A DNA stretch of 64,000 nucleotides, from positions 2,480,001 through 2,544,000 of the forward strand of contig NC_026506.1 of NCBI RefSeq assembly GCF_000182925.2, in the 5' to 3' direction. The position numbers and the translations under genes are program-made. Positions within the stretch are counted from its first letter, which is position 1; every line of letters begins with the position of its first letter. Shown here piece after piece: positions 32,633 to 45,193 of this stretch. The DNA comes from Neurospora crassa OR74A. Taxonomy: Eukaryota > Ascomycota > Sordariomycetes > Sordariales > Sordariaceae. The notes beneath the pieces were generated by a model. The model did no database searches, was not told where the DNA came from, and saw only the letters and a program-made list of their open reading frames with translations.

Positions 32633-34394
32633 CTTGTCGTGATGGAGCAATTGCTGAGAGTTGTCTTGACTGGATGATGGTGGGGGGTATCCAGAAAACA
32701 GAAGGCGAAAATGGAAGCGGCTAAGGAGAGACCGTGGTGGTGGCAGCAGTCATGAATGGGGGAGAATGCGGCGGACAGTGTCTGGCAAAAGCTATGTTGG
32801 GGATGAGAATATCATAAGCAAAAAGTAAAAAAGCTCCCGAAGCTGAGTGGTCTTGTAGAAGATCTGGAGCGGGAACCGAGGGGGACGGAAGGCCGGATTT
32901 AAGTGGAAAACTTGGAGAGCCGAATCGACGTGACTTGGTCTGGCTCCCACAATTGTTTTCGTGTCTCCTGGGATTCGGATGTTGTTGCTTTTGTTCACTC
33001 ATCTTGTGGTCGGACTGGGCAACCACGGATGTCCATCCTTCGGGTACCTGGGAAGCCGGTCTTCCAGGTATCACCCGTCAGACCTCCACCATTCTTTCCT
33101 GGGTCAATTCGACGAGTCCTTCCTACATGGGCTCATATCTTTGACCACACTGTTCGCGGACTACAGTAAGGCACTATGGTGGTGTTACTAATAGGCACTC
33201 AGGACAAAGAGGCGTTGATGAAATGGCACATGCAAGAATGAGTGACACCTCCAAAAGACTACGCTTGTGCTTTCCATTGAGAGACAGAGCTATGGAAAGA
33301 GCGATGCTGTTTTGACGTCCTGTTGACCGAGCCTGGACACATCGACACTCAAGATCATGATAGTTTGTTGACTCGGCGGGTCGTGGAAGGATCTGGGCCA
33401 GGACTGTGATCGGTACCTTCCCTGAACAACTCGAGACCCGTTGGACTCGGTGTTGTGATCACTGAGCATGCAACCGGGTACTGTTCGGTCCCAGCCGCGT
33501 GAGTTGCATATGTCAAAGTGTCACTTGGTCGCGACTGGCTGAACAAACATGTCTCTACCAGTCGTGACTGCTTGACATCAATTGAAAGAACGAACTTGTG
33601 AAGAGCATCGCCAGGAACGAAGGAACCAAGTGAACCACAACGAAGACAAATTCAGCCGGTCATCACGATGATTGTCCACTGGAGTGTGGCCTCCCGCTCA
33701 CATCATGATGACAGTCGTGACTACCCTTTGGGCAGCTCCCTCACAGAGTACGACATCTGTGGCTCCACTCTGAGAGCCTCAAGTTGGCAGTAGTACCTTC
33801 CAAACTATTGAGCAGCGCAGGGCAAATCACGACACACAGTCCAGACTTGCTATTTCATGCGGCCGTACCTGCCTTTTGCTCAACTAGAGGTATATAAAAA
33901 AAAAAGCAAAGTGTCCGAGGCGAATACACAGAGCAGGCATCAATGGTCCAGATCAGAGTTTCACACCTGAAGGACGACACTTGAGGTTGTGTATTGTTAC
34001 ACGCATCATATCGATCTCAGCTTCTGCTAGTCAACACACCCTGCAGCTGTCAACATTCAAAATTCAAAAGTGGTATCATTAGGTATCCCCTGGATCATGC
34101 CGTGGGAAACAGGCCCTCCATCTGGTGCTACACAGCATGCCCAACTTCTCCAAAAGGGTTTCAGGACCGAAGATGGATTCTTCTCGGTGTTACCTATCCT
34201 CAGCTAGGTATCATAGATATGCACCAGTCAACGGCACAAGACATTCCGCACGCATCAAAACCTGGACCCCTTATATATTCATTGCCGGATATCCAAAATA
34301 AACATCAACCAAGGCAACGCGCCTCATGACTTGTATGGGCCAACCTCGCTCGCCATTCCTCAGCACGAGTCGACCATCGCACAACCACTACATC
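32633..34394. other. Intergenic, nothing recognised
   Basis: About 1.8 kb. The left part is the promoter of the PIR-like gene. A TATATAAA-like sequence sits at about 33892-33900, next to a short A-tract. No gene is supported. The right end holds the 3' UTR of the MARVEL gene. Confidence 0.5.
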
Positions 34395-35564
34395 TCACTG
34401 TGGGAATGAGGTAGGTTGTGAATATCCTTGCGAGTGAGTGGGCATCTCATGTGTGTTGGGGCTGTAGGACTGGGTAGTTTGTTGGTACTGGGCTGGGGTG
34501 TGACCTGGGGCTTCGGCATACTGCTGGGGAGGGTGGTGAGCCGGAGCATACTGAGCGGGAACCTGCTGTGCCGGATATTGCTGTTCGACATGTCCATATG
34601 TGTATGGCTGTGGGGACGGGGTCGGGATTGAGCCCGGTGCCGGAGACGTTGTAGGCGTTGGTTGATACTGCTCTACCGGCTGTTGTACGGGGACCTGCGG
34701 CTGGATTGCTTGCTGATTGGTGTACTGTGGGTATGATGGTGGTGCAGGTCCTCCTTGTTGGACACTGAGCATCGGCGTCTGTTGTGCGTTCATCTCCAGG
34801 GCCCCGTTGTGGGTAGTCTTGGGTCCTTTGTTGGCCTGGTAGTACAGCCGGAACTTATGCGCGTTATAGGCAAAGGTTGCGACGAAGAGGAGCCTGGTTC
34901 AACCGCCAGTCAGCGACGATCAATCATCAGGAAATCCATTGCTTGAGACTCACATTTGGATGGCACTCAGACCGGCGATACCAGACATCATTGCGAGACC
35001 GGTTTCGCCAGCGACAGCGCCCCGCTTCACAAGCTCACGCTTGCTCACGATGCAGTGATGGGCACTGATGGTGCTTCCGTCATCGTAACATCCTTCGACA
35101 TTGACATCCACTGTGAACTTTGCTCGGTTCGCCGCATTTGCACCCATGGAGGCCAGCCAAAGGATGATCATGAAGAAATCCAAAGACAAAGTCGCCCAAA
35201 TATTATACGCTTTTCGAGCACTCAGGACCTTTTCGCTGACCAGTGACCAGATGCAAATGATCCAGGTAAATAGCGACTTCACAATGTGTCAGTCGATGAC
35301 ATCAAGGCCGTCCACGAAGACGTGACTTACACAAACAAGACCAAACGCGAAAGCGTCCATCATATAACCATGAATGAGATAACCAGCCATCCCGGCAATC
35401 ACAAGGCCGAAAAATATCTGGAAGCCTCGCACAACAGCATGCCAAATCGGTGTTTCGGTGGTCCAGGGCTCCTCACTCCCCGGGGCGGCCTTGGGTGCTG
35501 ACCAAGACTGCTTCCATTCTGCGGATGTCGCAACAGTCGGTTGTTTTGGTTCATATGATGCCAT
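34395..35564 (-). CDS. MARVEL-type four-pass membrane protein with Gln/Pro-rich tail
   Basis: Three exons (35564-35331, 35276-34954, 34893-34395) give 351 aa. Introns are 54 nt (GTAAGT, GACTGACA) and 60 nt (GTGAGT, GCTGACT). The N-terminal 43 residues are soluble. Four membrane spans follow: IFFGLVIAGMAGYLIHGYMM, FTWIICIWSLVSEKV, LDFFMIILWLASMGA, and IAGLSAIQMLLFVATFAY. The loop between spans 3 and 4 holds two Cys (GCYDDGSTISAHHC), a likely disulphide. The last 160 residues are Pro/Gln/Tyr-rich and presumably cytosolic. The layout fits fungal MARVEL-domain proteins, which organise membrane microdomains such as eisosomes. The exact role is unknown. Confidence 0.8.
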
Positions 35565-38147
35565 ATTGAGTCGAGTCTCTGCAGTGCTGACTGAATAGTT
35601 ATGGTATGCTGTCAAAAACCTTATGAGACTCGGAAAGGAAAAGAAGTCGTAGGTCAGAAGAAACGACTCGAGCCAGAGTGTATACGCGGATGACCTGACT
35701 TAAAAGAAAACCAACATGTCAGGGGTCCGCCAGACACACTGCATCGAACTCGACCCAAAGTGGCACCGAGCTCGAGGGGTATCAAGTCCAAAGTGACTTG
35801 TTCTGCCGATCTCCTTCAGCCAGCTTGACTTTTGATCGGTTCTCTTGCATGGGACGAGGCAGAATCTGTGGACTCTGTAGCCAAGAGAAGACACACGGCA
35901 AGCCATGAGGGCCCCTGTTTGCATGTTTCCTGGTTATTAGGATCCAATGAGAAGTCAGGGCTTGATCGATTATTGCTTCAGCCGCAAACCAGACAAGGAA
36001 GCATCCTGCCATTTATGCCGGTGGTTGTTGGTGATGAAACCCCAATATCGGGACCAGCATTCACTTAAATATCTCGCAAGGACGTTAGATTTCGGAGCTT
36101 GCAAGCCCCAAACGAAACAAACCCCCTTCAACAATGGTCTAGCCCTTGCGAGGTGGCTGTTGTCCTCGTATTGGCTTCGTTGAATCACGGACGAGTTCAG
36201 GCGAAAACTCATAAGTGCCATCCGAACCATTATCCACCAAGTGACTTGTTTTTTCTCCCACTTGCGGTCCCTTGGGTCTTCTGGTGGACGACTTTCGTGG
36301 TGAGTGATGGTTCAGTTTCTTGCTCTGACTCGGCTAACTTCTCCATTCGATGACTAGTGCTCCATGATGTGGCTGTCGACAGGTATCACGACTATTGGCT
36401 TGGCGTTTTACAGCCCGTCTAAGAAAGGAAACGGTACGTAGCAGACTGTGTCACATTGTATCTTCGAATATCTTTCCCCCGTCTTTATCACCGCCGTGGA
36501 AAAACAATGTATCCCCGTTTTGATGTTGCCCCGCAAGCCTCATCCGACGCCTTGCTGAAATTCTATTTCTGGCCAGACAGGTACGAAACCGTATATATAT
36601 ATTCCATTGGGCCTCAACGAACTTCTCTTGTCGTCTTAGGAACTCCTCGTTACAAATCTTTGGTACAGCTTATTCTGAATCTCCGAAGAAAACGGGGACC
36701 AGGTACATACCAGACAAAGTCTTTCCCCTCTGACAACCGAAAATGCGACCCTGCGTTAAGGGCCACCACTTCCCAAAAGGGCTTGCTGTGCGAAAACGCC
36801 AAGACCCGGGCCGTTGATGGGGTGGCTGTAAGTGACTTTGGCGTTATCAAGAAAAGGAAACTGGGGTGTTACATCGCGCAGAGCTTGACCATTCACAGTA
36901 ACAGCGTGGCGAAGCCCTCCTTGGTGATTGGTTGAGGTGCAGTGTAGTCACCCTTCATTCGTTGAGTATACTGTTTACGGTATGGGTGAACCAGTTAGGG
37001 TTGACCGCACGCCTTGAGACAAAGAGAAGTCAGACTTGGCTGAGAAGAAGTCCATACTCCAAAGAGTTTGGTAGGTAAATGTATTTGTTTTGTAAAAAGA
37101 GACTGCACGATGAGGAAGTCTTCATGCACCGCTTAATCTATATTTTCTGGCCCTGTCATATTGCTCTTCAAGTCATGTGCAGACTTTTGGCTTCTCTCAA
37201 AACATCTCCCATTCCTCTACCTTGAACTCGCCACGTTATTTGTATTACTTATCAAGCCCGGGGTTTGTAGGTCTGGATAGATGCAGGACTATGGCTTTAA
37301 GTAAAAGCCCAAATGTTGCTACATCCAACGACGCTGGGTTTCACAAAACCATGGCGTTGATCGAGATAAGTGCAGAACGGTCTTAACAATACCTACCCAT
37401 GAAGTTGAACTAGTCGATCATGATCATAGGGTACCTGGCGGCATGGCGGATCACTGGGCTCCTCTTCCACTGACAATTGGAAGTATTGATCAGTGTTTGC
37501 GTGGTCGGGCGGAGAATTCTGACGTACAGGACACCTGATTGACAGCAAACGCTGAATTCGGGCAATAAAATCAAAGAGTACCTTGCACTACCGTGTCTCT
37601 TCTGTGCAAGTTTCTCGCCGAATATCCAAACCGGGACTTCCAAGATCTAGAATATGTGGGGGCCTGGGCAGACCCACAGGATCACTCGACCCACCCGGGC
37701 CGCTCCCGAGGACCCACTGACGGGCTTTATGGGGCCCTCGAATCCGGGTTCCGGAAAGCCGCCGGGTGCCATGATCAATAGGACCTCATAGTTTCTGGGG
37801 CCAGTACAATACTGCACAGGCTTTTGATGTCAATGTAAATATCATCGCAAATTGGTTATACATCAGCTTGTCGCAGCAACGACACTTGCCGAAAACAATT
37901 CAATCGTCGACGACCATCTTTCCCCTGCACACATAGAATCAGCTGGTCAATGTAAAGTTGCTTCTCTCTGTCTACATTTCCCGTCCACCCATATCGTACA
38001 TATATTCAAAACACTGACCCTCTCATTCCCATCACGTAGTTAACCCTTCAGCTTCTCCACCGGCCGAATCCCCAAAACAAGCCATACCAGACATCTCCCT
38101 TCATCCTTCCATCAATAGCTTACCGGATCCGCCAGGTGCTCGGTTAC
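35565..38147. other. 2.6-kb stretch without a supported gene
   Basis: The left part is the promoter of the MARVEL gene. A 142-codon frame from ATG 36507 has no motif and unlikely composition. A GC-rich patch lies at about 37670-37770. No RNA gene is recognised. Confidence 0.5.
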
Positions 38148-38793
38148 CTACCACCAACGACAATCCACCTTATACCCATTCAGCCCTTTGCTCTCATCAG
38201 AGAAACACCCGTCAACACCAATCGCCACTCCCGGATCTTTGCATCCCTGCTCTGTATAGACCGTCACTAGTGTAGGTATCATCAATGTCAGCATTCGTCT
38301 TTCCACCTTGACTGCATACCCCCTCCCCTTTCAACCCCTTCTACCCCCCCCCCCCCCCTTCCTTTCCCCATCGTAATATAGCTCTTCCTTGAAAAGTAAA
38401 GTTCCCTCCTTCATACCTTGACCAAGCCCAGCCGCTTCCTATACCTACCTCTACCTACCAAAAACAAAAGCCAGTGATTACATCAAGAAGAACAACACCA
38501 GATGAGAAAAGGACCAGCCTACCATGACACCTAGCATCCAGGAACCCCACACTTAGACTCCGGCTCTCGTACAATCCTATACAAGTCCCCGTGGCCTGCG
38601 AGCGAGAGAGGGTGTACCCCGTTGACCAGTTTTTGTCATCACAGTAAAGTTCGGTAAAGGATCGGAGGGAGGTGATTACGGGGTCTGTTGTTGTTGTATT
38701 TGTTGTATTTGTTTTTGTATTATTCTGACAGCGGACGGTGGCGGTTTGGGCGAGGAGAAGGAGGAAGATGGAGGTGAGAGTGGGGGATTTCAT
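38148..38793 (-). CDS. Small secreted cysteine-rich protein, 129 aa
   Basis: Two exons (38793-38523, 38266-38148) flank a 256-nt intron (donor GTAGGC, branch TGCTGACA, acceptor CACTAG). The joined frame reads FLDARCH-VTVYTEQGC, and the second exon (39 codons) is too short to be seen alone. The signal peptide is MKSPTLTSIFLLLLAQTATVRC. The mature part starts with an Asn/Thr-rich segment (NNTKTNTTNTTTT, several N-glycosylation sequons) and then carries six cysteines: ELYC, GTC, ARC, QGC, DGC and VDC, probably three disulphides. The end is DCRWW. The pattern is typical of small secreted fungal proteins (effector-like or wall-associated). No specific function can be assigned. Confidence 0.72.
38345..38359. 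repeat. C15 homopolymer (G15 on the coding strand) in an intron
   Basis: Fifteen consecutive C lie within the intron of the small secreted protein gene. The tract is on the coding strand as G15 and may be length-variable. Confidence 0.9.
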
Positions 38794-40461
38794 ATTTGGA
38801 GATGTTGTTTCGTGGTTATGGTTTACTGGAGGAGGAGGTCGGATGGGTTCGCTGGATGGCAAGACGGACGGTGAGTTGTGAAGTCAAGGGAAGAGATGGG
38901 AAAGAAGAGAGAGAGAGAGAGGGAGGGAGGAAACTATAAGGGTGGGTAAGGGGATGTTACATGGTGCCTTGATTCTTGAAGTATAAACCCCTTTAGTTGC
39001 AACACCCCAACCTCTGATGCTTGTACCCTAAAGAAACTCATTACGAAACCAGCGGAGTGTGCCAGATTTTCAGGTTTATACTGGGACTGCCAACTGCTTG
39101 TTGTAATTCCGCTTGTGAGATCCGGTTTTTGCGTCAACACAGGTAAGGTTTTGGTATGAGCAAGCACTTACACCCTTATATCGGGGTTTGTTAACCCACC
39201 ATTCCGGTCCATCGGCGGTGTTCTACAGTGAAAACCCCTGCAAATGCTAAACCCCTCCTTTTGCTAAAACCCTACTTGCTACAAGAAAAATCATTACCGG
39301 AGCTTGGTTCCGACCATAGGCGCTTTCACAGTATATATCCCGTATGACAGTGTACTAGTTGTATTGCATGCTTGCTGTGTCTGAGGCGTGTAATCATAGC
39401 TGCATTTCTTCTTCGCGTGGCTTTTGTACGTCTTCGTCAAGTACGATATTTGGGATTTTGGATGACACTACCCCTATTTGTCTTATAGGAGGGAGAATCC
39501 AAATTTACGAAACGAAGGCGCTGTTCCATTCTCCTCCCCCGCTTCACCAAGGTGTGAGGAATGTGATGCTACACTCCTACGCCGTTTGTCAACCACGGCG
39601 TGGGTCAGCCCGACACCATCATCGTATTTCCAGTCATGCCACAAGTTACGCCTTTCTTATGCTTCGCCGATAGCCGAGATGTTGCCAGATGCTCACATGG
39701 AGATCAATAATACTTTCAGAGCGCAGAATTCTTAACAGGTGATCTCAATACCCGCGTACGCTGTCTATTTGTTTGATGGTAATGCATCACGTTGCTATCT
39801 CCTGCATAAACCTCCTGTTAACGCCGAAATGTAGTAAAGGCCTCCCGAACCATAAATCAATACAGATTTGACCCTTTTGATCATCTGACAGGCGAAAGAT
39901 GTGAAGATTATGTTTTTGGTTTGTTGGCATAGGGGGCTTGAGAAGCTATTTGGTGGTTCGCTTTCCTTGTTTGAATGCCTGCCTCTTCCACGTTATGGGG
40001 GCAAGAGTGCGTCGCTTGTTAGTTGGCAACAGTATATACGAAGTCTCGCATGGAGTAGCCCTTGGTTCTATCAGTTCCCCCCCGCTTCGTTTGCTCTTGC
40101 CGCAAAGCAACCATCGCCTTGTATTTCCAGTGCATACAGCACAGGCCTGTGTGGGATCCCCCATGTTGGAAAGTTTTGTCATACCCATTGTATAGAGCTG
40201 GCGCTTACGACGAAGATACCTGGTCCTTCATCCGCCAGATGAACCCTTAAGTTTTGAGGCAGAACGGGTGACTATAGGGGACTTTGCTTTGGGACCTGTC
40301 CCCTTGTGGGGGGTCTTTGGACCCCTGGGCGTCCTGGTCCTTTGTTGATCTTCGACTCCGGTGCCACCAGACAGGGAGGTGGTTGAACTGATGGCAGTGA
40401 TGTGCTTGGGCTGCACAACCGAGGGGCAGGGCCCAACCAAGTCAGACACGAGGCTAGACGC
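38794..40461. other. Intergenic, nothing recognised
   Basis: About 1.7 kb. The left part, with a (GA)n run near 38905-38922, is the promoter of the secreted-protein gene. The right part is the 3' UTR of the HIRA gene. Around 38975-39270 there are several short sequences like AAACCCCT and CTAAACCCC, without a regular period. Confidence 0.45.
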
Positions 40462-43400
40462 CTAGTCCTCCACCTCCATGCCCTCATCGGTGGTTTCCTT
40501 CTCCTCGTCACCCAAAGTCATGTCCAATATTCTAGCGTATTGCACAGTCAACCGGTGGAGATCGCGGAATTTGCCTGTTGTTGTGAAGTTAGAACAGTCA
40601 TGCATAACACTTGTTGGAAGGAAGTAGCACTGGTAGACTCACCCAAGATTAGGACAACACCCTGTAGAAGGTCCTTGCGGTCCCACCCGCAAAGCTTGTC
40701 CTGCTTGCTAAACCAACCCTCTCCATCATCTGCGTCTCGCAAAACGCCTCCGATCAGGCTATTCAGTAGCTCCTCAACCTTGGTCTTTTGATTTTCGGCC
40801 CCGATCCTTTTGGCGTACATGAAAAGGTAGAGCCTGAACTCTTCCCGTGCGCCCAAGGCAAAAGCACCCGCAATGCGGTTCTCAAGGTGAGCAATGCTGA
40901 CACTGCTTTCGAAGTTCTCAAACCCGTCTCTTGCCAAGAGGGCCTTGACAAGGCGCTGGAGTGTGTAGGCCCGGCCTTTGAGCAGGAATTCAGTCGTGGT
41001 ATGGCGTTCGAGGTATGGGATGATTCCGGCCGAGACGTTGGTCTCTCCTTCCCCGTTCTTAGCTCCCGAAACCGGGCCCACAGCTGTTGTCTGTAGCGCG
41101 CTGACTGAAGAGTCGTTGCTGTTCCAGTACTGGCTTCCCACGGCCCACCAAGATTCTGACAGCCGTTGCCAAGCGTACAAGCTCGTTGAATAATAGAAGC
41201 CGTCTCCGTTGCTCAAAGTCACAACAATGACACCAGAACTGTTCAGATGAGCAGATGTCACACCAGGCGCTGGAGTTGCGCCGTGAGGTGACAGAGAGGT
41301 CATTGCAACGTCGAGGATGGGAGCTAGAGAAACAGGTGGGTGAGGTGACGACATCGTCTTGATGTTGTAGACATGGCATAGACCAACTGCGGTAACGCAA
41401 AGCAACCACGAATCTCTTGCTTCGAGAATGACAGGCTGTGACTCCAGCATGATGGCATTCATAAGCCTACGTCCCGCCGGGCTCCATGTGTGAAGTGTTC
41501 CATCCTCACATGCCGCAGCCCAGAAATGCTTGCTTCCAGCAACCAGGATAATGGCACGGGGTAAGAAATCCTGCCATAGCAGGGCACCACGTTTAGTGGC
41601 AGTGATACGTGCGGGTTCGCGAATATGCGCAGGATTTTTCGCCTCCAGAACAATGTTCTCTGGAACCTTTGTCGCGTCTTCTAGGCTGGTCTCCTCTTGT
41701 AGAACGCCCCTTTCAAGCGGTCGAAGAATGTGCGATCGAATCTTGGGGACAGCCAGCCTGACCTGAGAGTAGGCAATGTTGGGGCTAATGACGGCGGGTC
41801 GCAGGAATTCAGGGGTAGGCACAAGGCCATGAGCGGGTGCTGAAAGAGGCGCTGGCTCCAGACCCTCAACCCCATTTACTACTATAGGGACAGGACCAGT
41901 AGCTGAGCGTTTGGCAGAAGGCTCCTCCTCCTCCTCATCCTCCACGATAACTGCCTTTCTCTTGTTTCCCAGTAGCATCGCCGCAATACCGCCCCGAGGT
42001 AGACCGTCATATGGTTTTGAGAGATCCAATATCGTTTGGGGGTTGTCGTTTTGAACCGGTTTTGTCGAGCTTGCGCCAACCAGCTGTGCCTGCGGTAAAG
42101 ATGATAAGCCTGTTCCGGATGATGAAACGAGCAAAGGCGCAACTCTCTTCTTGCCATCCTTTGTGATCGTAACGCGCGATTTCAGCTCGGCAATTCGTTC
42201 GGCCGTCTTATCGGCGCTTTCCTCCTCGGGCTTCTCTGGGGGAGCTGGGGTTGTTGTACCGTTTGTATCGGCAGCCTTTCCTGCTGGCTTGACGCCATTG
42301 GTTGTAGTGGCGGTTTCCTTTTGCGCAGGACCTGGATCCCCCATCAACGCACCCATTCTTGATTCAGCTCCTCGCAATTCTTTCTCCTTGCTGTGATTCT
42401 CTAGGTGAAGACCGTCAACATCTTCGGCAGTCCCCATTCCCTTTCTGGATCCGCCGTACTTTTGCAAGGCCTTGTCATTTTCTTCTGATTTCGCTACCCA
42501 TCCAAGCTCTCCCGTCTCGAATTGGGCAGCAATCACACCACCATCTAGACTAGCAGCGAAGACTGTCTGACCATCTGGAGTCCAAGCGAGATCGGAAACT
42601 GATTTGGACGCTATGTCCTGGACTATCAGGACTGGCCGAGATGTGTTTGTGTTCCAGATAGTCAGGGTTTTATCTTGTCCGGCAGACGCAATGACTGTTA
42701 CCAAGCCGGGAGAGGCAGCGCCATTGGCGTTTGAGTTTTCGTCTGGTTTCTGGGTATAGAACAAGCGAGGTGAAAACATGCAGACCTCAGTAGGGGCTTC
42801 ATGTCCAATCAAGTTGATCTCGCTGTCCCAGCCAGTCCGCTCTATGATAGCAATACTGCTAACGGGGCCGTTGACTGCATTGGCCGCAGCGATGTGGTTA
42901 CCGTCAGGAGACCAGCTGCACCTCCGGAAGTATGTCGTCAGCGGCGAGTGCTTGAACGGGACGCTAATCGAGGTTTCCAGGATGAAGTTGTTGACCATGT
43001 CGTGCTGGGTTGCGTTTGGCGCTGGCGCGGTGTAGCGGAAGATCTTGATGGTCCTGTCATCGCTTGCCGTGGCAAAGAACTTGTTGGCCGGATCGAACGT
43101 AATGCCTTTGACGTGACTTTGATGTACCGCCAGCGTCTTGAGTTTCTCAAACGTATGCCCAGACCACACGACAATCTTGGAATCGAGACCGACGGACACG
43201 AGGAGCGAGTTGTCAGGGGACCAGGCGAGGTCTTGCACATCGTTGTCGTGGCCAACTAGTCGCTTATACGTCTTCCAGTTCTCGACTGGGGGCGGTTCGT
43301 TCGTACCTGAGAACCTAGTCAGCACTGTGGCCCTCTACCCGTGACTGCCTATTTGTCCCAGCATGTCTGACCATACCAAAGGTGGATGTGTGAGATGGCG

Positions 43401-43854
43401 GGTTGCTGTCGAGATGGTAGATGCAGATGATCTTGTCGTCGGCACCGGAAGCGAGATAGCGGCCGTTGGGTGAGAAGCGAACGGAATGGATGGTTCCGAG
43501 ATGGTGGCTCATGTGGCAGAGCTGCCGGGGTTTCGTGTAGTTTCTGTCATGGGAGTTGAAGATGGCCTCGACGGACCAGACGCGCACATGGCCATCTCCG
43601 CCGGCGGTAGCCAGTCTCTTGCCGTCGGGAGAGACGTGGCAGCTGTACACTTCAAAGTCCTTTTGTTCGCCTACAAGCCAAGACAAGACAAGAGTTAGCT
43701 GGGGATTCGATCATAAGCCAAACAATATGGCGTGCAACGTTGTCGATTGCCGCAAGCTGGAGACACAATGGAAACAGAGGATGTGCTCGGAACTGAAGCT
43801 GCCAAGGTCAAACGCACCACTATGGCTTAGCCATGAAGGCTTGATAAGATGCAT
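40462..43854 (-). CDS. hir1: HIRA/Hir1 histone H3-H4 chaperone
   Basis: Four exons (43854-43818, 43670-43377, 43306-40643, 40574-40462) give 1035 aa. The 37-nt first exon encodes MHLIKPSWLSHS, the conserved start of the family. Introns have donors GTGCGT, GTATGG and GTGAGT, the second with a GTGCTGAC branch site. The last intron restores the expected ILGKFRDLHRLTVQYAR end. The N-terminal part carries seven WD40 repeats (VSPDGKRLATAGGDGHVRVW, then LAWSPDNSLLVSVGLDSKIV and others). A polar linker (residues about 380-620) includes an acidic-basic patch (VEDEEEEEPSAKR). The C-terminal part (about 650-1030) is the HIRA domain. Hir1/HIRA places H3-H4 outside replication and represses histone genes in yeast with Hir2, Hir3 and Hpc2. 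Confidence 0.95.
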
Positions 43855-45193
43855 GTTTGGATCGAGTCTCTCAACCGATATGGTGTATTCATGTCGGGTG
43901 CGACGCCGTCAGTCCAGGGGAGTTGTCCGAGCAAAGACAACAACGGCCGGCCAACTTTTTTGTTTGTGAAGGTGGTACTGTAGTGGAAATAGGTGGAATG
44001 GAGGGATTCTGATTGGGATGCGCGACGGGCAACGGGGACGATGGATTGCCCGCGCCGCGTCAGGCAGTTAGGTAGTTGTTGCCCCGGCCGCCTGGGGCTG
44101 CTCTTCGTTCCGCCCGTCCAGGGGTGGCTGTTTCTGTTCTACCTCTAGTTCTGGAAACAGCCAATTGATAGGCACAAATAGGGCCCAGAGACACTAGACT
44201 ACTGTGCGGGTGACGCCGTTGTTGTTTTGACGCCCGGCAAGAGCCTGGGCTTGCACTGCTCTGGGGCTGGCTTGGGAGCTTGGGAGCTTCTAGGTAGCAT
44301 ACGGATTGATTCCGTCCCCGGCCGGCTCCCCTCTGTTGCCCATGAGATTTACACGTCTTGGCAGGCCCAGCACCTATGGTAATCTTGCAGTGAAGCCGGG
44401 GATTCCATGGCGCTATTGCCCCCGGCATCTGCGTGATGGCGGGTTTGCCTGCCCTGTAAGAGATGCAGCTGTGGCCGAATGGCTCTGTTCAGTTCCTTCC
44501 ATCAACCTTCTGTAAGAACTTCTTTGGAATTTCCTCATCCGTTTCAACAACTTTGAACAAATCATTACCAGGCAAGATCTCGACGGCCTTGGTCGCTTTT
44601 GTGTTTACTGCTTCTTCCTCACTTTTCATATCATATTAAATTATCCCTTTGATCGATCCCATCTTAGCATCGAAACTCAGCTAAACCTCGTGGTTGAATC
44701 GATCACGAGCGCCTTGATTCTAGTCCACCTCCATCACCTTCCCGCTTCAAGACATTTGGCCAGGTACACACAGCACCCTACAGTTTCACGCCGCACATCT
44801 CAGGTTGTGCCCTGTCACCAGGAACATAAGAACGGCAGACCGGATATGTCCCTATGAACTCTACCCGGTCTCGATTGGCATCACTGGGCAAGACTTGTCC
44901 CACATGTCATAGTCAGTCAAACGGAATATGGCCGGTGGTCCACCAGAGTTCGGTAACACATTCGCTATTTGCGATTTCATCAGGTACACACAGGAGACAC
45001 CAACAGACAGACCAAACAAAAGACAGAATAACCCAATATCCGGATTGCACGATTCACAAACTCCGAACATCAACCGGCAGAGATATCCAAACAAAAAAAT
45101 GCATGACGAGTGACGACAAACGTGGGCCAAGCTCCTCCCGCCTTCTGTCTTTCGGCGAAGAACGGGCGGAGACGGTTTGGATGGTGATCCAGC
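43855..45193. other. Promoter of HIRA and 3' side of the Lys/Ala-rich gene
   Basis: About 1.3 kb. It should hold the HIRA promoter at its left and the 3' UTR of the minus-strand gene ending at 45194. Only short frames are present, none recognisable. Confidence 0.5.

Noticed and set aside
36507-36935. 142-codon ATG frame
   Set aside because: No motif or recognisable fold, no support from splice sites, and it lies in a stretch with no other gene signals.
38975-39270. AAACCCCT/CTAAACCCC pieces resembling telomere repeats
   Set aside because: They are few, irregular and not exact TTAGGG copies, so they are not an interstitial telomere.
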